This document shows positions 31,921-35,355 of a stretch of DNA of 35,355 nt, piece after piece. The translations under genes and the position numbers were made by a program. Position 1 is the first letter of the stretch. Each line of letters begins with the position of its first letter. The notes beneath the pieces are model-generated. The model did no database searches and was not told the origin of the DNA. It saw only the letters and a list, made by a program, of their open reading frames with translations. Source of the DNA: Myxococcota bacterium (GTDB lineage Bacteria; Myxococcota_A; UBA9160; UBA4427). The stretch spans positions 1 to 35,355 of the forward strand of contig JAPYTP010000016.1 in assembly GCA_029941885.1 (NCBI GenBank), in the 5' to 3' direction.

Positions 31921-33645
31921 TCAGGCGCTCGCGCCGCCGGGAACCTCGACAGTCGCCGTGTCCCGACCACTGCGGAAGATGGTCCCCGGGCGGGCTCCGG
32001 TATCCTTGCCATCGCGAACGATTTCGATGCCGTTTGCAAAGACGTGCTCGACACCCTTGGCATCCGCGTAGAGGCGACCCGCGCCCGCCGGAAGGTCGTA
32101 TTTGGTGTACGTCTCCCCCAGGCCGATCTCGTCGGGATCGAATACCACGATATCCGCATGCCAACCCTCTTCGATCCGACCACGCTCACGCAATCCGTAG
32201 AGACGCGCCGGAACGTCGGTCAGCTGCCGAACCGCCTCCTCGATCGTGATGAGCTTGCGTTCTCGCACGCCCTCGCTGAGGACCTGGCTCGAGAATGCAA
32301 ACGTGTCGATCATATCGAGATGGGCACCCGCGTCCGAGGCACCGATGATCGTGCGATCGTCATGCCAGAGATCGGCGCGCAACTGCCAGGTCTCATCGTC
32401 CTCGCCCATGGTCGGCGGCATGAAGTACGTCTGGAAATCATCTTCGATTGCGATGTCGATCAGCGTGTCGAAGGGGGTCTTGCCGAGTTCCTGTGCGAGT
32501 TCGCCGATATTCCGACCGCGATACTTCTTGAGGGAGTCCTTCTGGACTTGATCGATGCTGAAATTCTCCCAGTTCGCAAGCAGGTGCATCGGCGAATCGG
32601 GATTCTGTGCGTCCTCGCCGAACTGCTTTCGTTTCACCGGATCATTCAGGAAGGCGATCTTCTCTTCCTTGGACAATCGGAAGAAGGGTGCCCAGTTATG
32701 GAGCGCGTCGAAAACGAAACCCGAATCCAGATTGATTCGAATCGTCATCGGCTGCGGCACCGTCAGCGCGATCACTTCCGCACCCCGCTTGCGCGCGATA
32801 TCGGTCGCCGCCAGCTGCTTTTGCGCATACTCGATATTTGCAGCGTTCGGGACGAGCACGTTCCAGTTGACCGGCCGGTTCGCGGCGAGGGAGATATCAG
32901 CCATGTAATTGGCCTCCTCTTCCCCCCATCCGACGCCAGGCAGGAATTCGACCGTCGTGCCCTCGAAGTCCCGCACCTGGCGGGCCAGTGTGAGCATCTC
33001 GTGCTTCGACGCGTGACGCGAGGGGACCGGATTGCCGTCGGCGTCGTTGTGCGTCGACGAGATGGTCGAAGAGAAGCCCATGCCCCCCTCCTCGAGAGAT
33101 CGGCGAAGCAATGCGACCATCTCCTTCAGCTCGCCCTCGTTGGCCTCGGAACCGACGGCGCGCTCCCTCATCACCGTCCGGCGCAGGGCGGAATGGCCGA
33201 CCATGAAGCCCGCATTCACCGAGAGTCGACCCTCGAGCTGATCGAGATATTCACCGAAGGACTCCCAGTTCCAGGGGACGCCTTGTTCCAGACTCTCGAG
33301 CGGCATGCCCTCCACCCGCGAGAGCATCTTCATCAGATACTCGCCGGCCTCGGGCGAGAGCGGCGCGATACTGAAACCGCAGTTGCCCCCAATGACGCTG
33401 GTCACGCCATGATAGGGCGACGGACTGAGCGTTCCGTCCCAGAATGCCTGGGCGTCGTAGTGGGTGTGCACATCGACGAAGCCCGGCGCCACGATCTTGC
33501 CGCTCGCGTCGATGGTCTGGCGGACGTCTTCGTCGATCGCACCGATTGCGACGATCTGCCCGTCTCGGATCCCGACATCGCCCACGCGCGATGCGGTACC
33601 CGTCCCGTCGACGATCGTTCCGCCCTTGATGAGTACGTCCAGCAT
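31921..33645 (-). CDS. N-acyl-D-amino-acid deacylase-like amidohydrolase
   Basis: 574 aa from the ATG at 33645, which follows AAAGGAAGAG; the upstream 57-codon extension is Arg-rich and not counted. The start MLDVLIKGGTIVDGTG and PGFVDVHTHYD (HxHxD, His60, His62, Asp64) are the amidohydrolase metal ligands. VGHSALRRTVM, MADISLAANRPVNWN, an internal SDAGAHLDMIDTF (the SDAG Asp ligand), and VVFDPDEIG near the C-terminus follow. Length and motifs fit the D-aminoacylase/dihydroorotase-like subgroup of this TIM-barrel superfamily. It hydrolyses an amide or related bond with bound metal. It is divergent from the Rieske oxygenase gene (284-bp gap) and heads the run toward the chsH2-chsH1-ltp2 genes. 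Confidence 0.93.
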   Translation of the reverse strand: MLDVLIKGGTIVDGTGTASRVGDVGIRDGQIVAIGAIDEDVRQTIDASGKIVAPGFVDVHTHYDAQAFWDGTLSPSPYHGVTSVIGGNCGFSIAPLSPEAGEYLMKMLSRVEGMPLESLEQGVPWNWESFGEYLDQLEGRLSVNAGFMVGHSALRRTVMRERAVGSEANEGELKEMVALLRRSLEEGGMGFSSTISSTHNDADGNPVPSRHASKHEMLTLARQVRDFEGTTVEFLPGVGWGEEEANYMADISLAANRPVNWNVLVPNAANIEYAQKQLAATDIARKRGAEVIALTVPQPMTIRINLDSGFVFDALHNWAPFFRLSKEEKIAFLNDPVKRKQFGEDAQNPDSPMHLLANWENFSIDQVQKDSLKKYRGRNIGELAQELGKTPFDTLIDIAIEDDFQTYFMPPTMGEDDETWQLRADLWHDDRTIIGASDAGAHLDMIDTFAFSSQVLSEGVRERKLITIEEAVRQLTDVPARLYGLRERGRIEEGWHADIVVFDPDEIGLGETYTKYDLPAGAGRLYADAKGVEHVFANGIEIVRDGKDTGARPGTIFRSGRDTATVEVPGGASA

Positions 33646-33929
33646 GGCTCTTCCTTTCGCGATCCTTCTCGCGGTTCCTCGCTCGAGTTCGCCGTCCGAC
33701 CCGTCGCGTCGTCCGAGGACGAGCCGCGCCCCGCGCCCGATTCTCAGCGTCGTGAGGACGGTGCCGTCGAGACGCCCAGCGGGCAGGCCAGCGGGGGTTG
33801 ATGCCCGATTCTCCATTTTGGCACAGGGAATCCACGTCGCACCTACCCATTCACCCCGATCCTGAGAAGATTTGCGGAAAAGAAGCCCCTAGAATGATCT
33901 CCAGGCCTAGAGATGGAGAATACCAAGCC
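33646..33929. other. 284-bp divergent gap, no gene called
   Basis: This gap separates the amidohydrolase and Rieske gene starts. Frames on both strands stay open but are Arg/Ser/Pro-rich with no family features. It should hold promoters for both genes. An alternative Rieske start at 33894 would extend into it. I see no strong hairpin or operator. Confidence 0.5.
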
Positions 33930-35285
33930 ATGACCCGCTGCCCCGGCCCCTCCTACCAGGACATCATCGATGCCGATGCTGCCGCACCCCCGGCTGTATT
34001 GCGTGAGACCTCGACGGATTCTCTCGGTGCACACGACTTGCCGGTAGACGTCTATCTGTCTGCGGATTATGTCCGACGCGAAGCCGAGGAACTCTGGCCG
34101 AAGGTCTGGCAGATCGCTGGGCGCGTAGAAGACGTCGCGAACCCTGGCGATTCCTTCGTATATGACATCGGCGAGAACTCGCTCATCATTCTCCGCACCC
34201 AGGCGGGCGAACTTCGCGCCTATCACAACTCCTGCCTCCATCGCGGGACGAGGCTGCGCGACGGCGCCGGCTCTCTCGAGCGGATCCGCTGCCCCTTCCA
34301 CGGATTCACGTGGAACCTCGAAGGCGATCTAGCCGATGTTCCTTGTCGTTGGGATTTTCCCTTAATCGAGGACGATGCCTTTCACCTGCCCGAAGCGCAG
34401 ATCGATACCTGGGGTGGCTTCGTCTTCGTACACCTCGATCCGGAGGCCGCGCCGCTCGAGGACTATCTCGAGGACCTGCCCCGACATTTCGAGCGCTGGC
34501 CCCTCGAGGAGCGGTTCGTCGCGGCACGAGTCGAACGCCGTGTCACCTGCAACTGGAAGATCGCCATCGAAGCGTTCATCGAGACCTTCCATATCATCGG
34601 CGTCCATGCCGCCAACCTCCCCTTCTTCGGAGACGCCAATTCACAATACGACGTATGGCCGGACCAACGTCATCACGACCGAATGCTAAACGCCTCGGGG
34701 GTGCCGAGTCCCCACATTCGACACGAGATGTCAGACCAGCGCGCTATCGACATCGCCGCTCGCTTTGGAATGGTCGAACCCGGAACGCAGGTACCGGAGG
34801 GAGCCACGGCTCGATCGGTCATGGTCGAGGCTTCGCGCAAGCGGATCACGGACTCGACAGGAGTCGATACGAGTGGATTCGGGGACGCCGAAGTCCAGGA
34901 CGTGATCCAGTACAGCCTCTTCCCAAATATCGTGCTCTTCGGGGGGCTCGGATCCCCGCTCTTCTATCGAGCGCGACCCGACGGCGATGACCCGAACTCG
35001 TGCCTGTTCGAGGTGATGCTCCTGCAACCGATTCCGGAAGGAGCGGAGCGACCCGCCCCTGCGAAACGTCGCTGGCTCGAGGAGCATGAAAAGTGGGGCG
35101 ATGTTCCCGAACTCTCCTATTTCGGGCCCGTACTCGACGAGGACCAGGACATCATGCCACGGGTCCAGCGCGGCCTCCGCGCGTCCCGCAGGCCGGGCAT
35201 CAGCCTAGGCGTCTACCAGGAGAGCCGAATCCGGCACTTTCGGAGAACGCTCGAGGAATATGTACCCCGAGCCGAATCCGACTGA
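33930..35285 (+). CDS. Rieske non-heme iron aromatic ring-hydroxylating oxygenase, alpha subunit
   Basis: 451 aa from the ATG at 33930, which has GGAG upstream; the ATG at 33894 would add 12 residues. The Rieske [2Fe-2S] ligands are Cys102 and His104 (SCLHRG) and Cys121 and His124 (CPFHGFTW). The catalytic mononuclear iron site is shown by EAFIETFHIIGVH (214-226), with His221 and His226; a C-terminal acidic ligand is expected in the SRPBCC domain. The length matches alpha subunits. No beta subunit, ferredoxin or reductase follows before the window ends, so partners are elsewhere. It inserts oxygen into an aromatic or polycyclic substrate. It is divergent from the amidohydrolase; the ligand class is not readable. 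Confidence 0.95.
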   Translation: MTRCPGPSYQDIIDADAAAPPAVLRETSTDSLGAHDLPVDVYLSADYVRREAEELWPKVWQIAGRVEDVANPGDSFVYDIGENSLIILRTQAGELRAYHNSCLHRGTRLRDGAGSLERIRCPFHGFTWNLEGDLADVPCRWDFPLIEDDAFHLPEAQIDTWGGFVFVHLDPEAAPLEDYLEDLPRHFERWPLEERFVAARVERRVTCNWKIAIEAFIETFHIIGVHAANLPFFGDANSQYDVWPDQRHHDRMLNASGVPSPHIRHEMSDQRAIDIAARFGMVEPGTQVPEGATARSVMVEASRKRITDSTGVDTSGFGDAEVQDVIQYSLFPNIVLFGGLGSPLFYRARPDGDDPNSCLFEVMLLQPIPEGAERPAPAKRRWLEEHEKWGDVPELSYFGPVLDEDQDIMPRVQRGLRASRRPGISLGVYQESRIRHFRRTLEEYVPRAESD

Positions 35286-35300
35286 CTGCCCGGACGCCGC

Positions 35301-35327
35301 GGACTCCTGGGACTCCTGGGACTCCTG
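35301..35327. repeat. 9-bp tandem repeat GGACTCCTG, 3 copies
   Basis: Three perfect head-to-tail copies of GGACTCCTG follow 15 bp after the Rieske stop. This is short-repeat slippage in non-coding DNA at the window edge, with no other structure visible in the last 70 bases. Confidence 0.85.
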
Positions 35328-35355
35328 GGAAACGGCAGCACTCGTCAGCTGCTCT

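Noticed and set aside
30103-33801. A 1232-codon plus-strand open frame
   Set aside because: It lies antisense to the chsH2-like, methyltransferase and amidohydrolase genes. Its product is Arg/Asp/His-rich with no family motif, and the opposite strand has clear domains. It arises from GC-rich codon bias.
1-35355. tRNA or rRNA genes, CRISPR arrays, insertion sequences
   Set aside because: On reading the sequence I saw no cloverleaf-like tRNA, no regularly spaced repeats, no transposase frame and no terminal inverted repeats. A tRNAscan and an IS search would be needed to confirm absence.

Overview
This window looks like chromosomal DNA from a GC-rich (by eye roughly 60-65 %) Gram-negative, aerobic, environmental bacterium. 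A CusCBA-type tripartite copper/silver pump with a TolC-family outer-membrane channel points to a double membrane. A cytochrome P450, a Rieske oxygenase and two luciferase-like oxidoreductases point to aerobic catabolism of lipids, steroids or other hydrophobic compounds. The mix of Amidohydro_2, LLM oxidoreductases, DUF35/thiolase aldolase, DUF1330, DUF4404 and HAD/PlsC fusion genes is what I would expect of Myxococcota- or Binatota-like ('deltaproteobacterial') or related lineages. That placement is inference; no rRNA or other marker gene lies in the window.

Layout. 1-7.9 kb: the end of an amidohydrolase, a metallo-beta-lactamase-fold hydrolase with a His-rich insert, a HAD-phosphatase/acyltransferase fusion, an F420-type LLM oxidoreductase, a cyclase-family hydrolase, and an epimerase followed 33 bp later by a tungsten-type aldehyde:ferredoxin oxidoreductase (AOR). 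7.9-9.2 kb: the C-terminal remnant of a VOC/extradiol-type gene, then an extended SDR. 9.4-13.4 kb: a YdjM-like membrane protein, a YaiI-family protein, a tandem universal stress protein, a TerB-like protein and a DUF4404 protein, i.e. a housekeeping/stress block. 13.5-18.1 kb: an LLM flavoprotein divergent from a P450, then a TPR lipoprotein and a DUF1330 protein. 18.3-21.9 kb: a nitronate monooxygenase-like flavoprotein, an acyl-CoA synthetase and an SDR in a probable operon. 21.9-28.3 kb: a copper/silver efflux operon on the minus strand (small secreted Cys/His-rich protein, then CusC, CusB, CusA). 28.5-33.6 kb: a minus-strand run of amidohydrolase, methyltransferase, ChsH2-like, ChsH1-like and Ltp2-like genes. 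33.9 kb to the end: a Rieske ring-hydroxylating oxygenase on the plus strand.

How the genes may work together. The ChsH2-ChsH1-Ltp2 trio has the gene order and domain layout of the actinobacterial enzymes that hydrate an enoyl-CoA side chain and then cut it by retro-aldol cleavage in cholesterol breakdown. With the acyl-CoA synthetase, SDRs, P450, Rieske oxygenase and LLM enzymes nearby, the window reads as a scattered catabolic region for branched or polycyclic hydrophobic substrates. A metal-efflux operon and a stress block are interspersed. I recognised no transcription factor gene and no tRNA, rRNA, insertion sequence or CRISPR array. The most unusual items are the AOR in an aerobic setting, the aldolase trio, the truncated VOC gene, the Cys/His-rich leader gene of the Cus operon, and several short in-frame repeats and tiny upstream ORFs.
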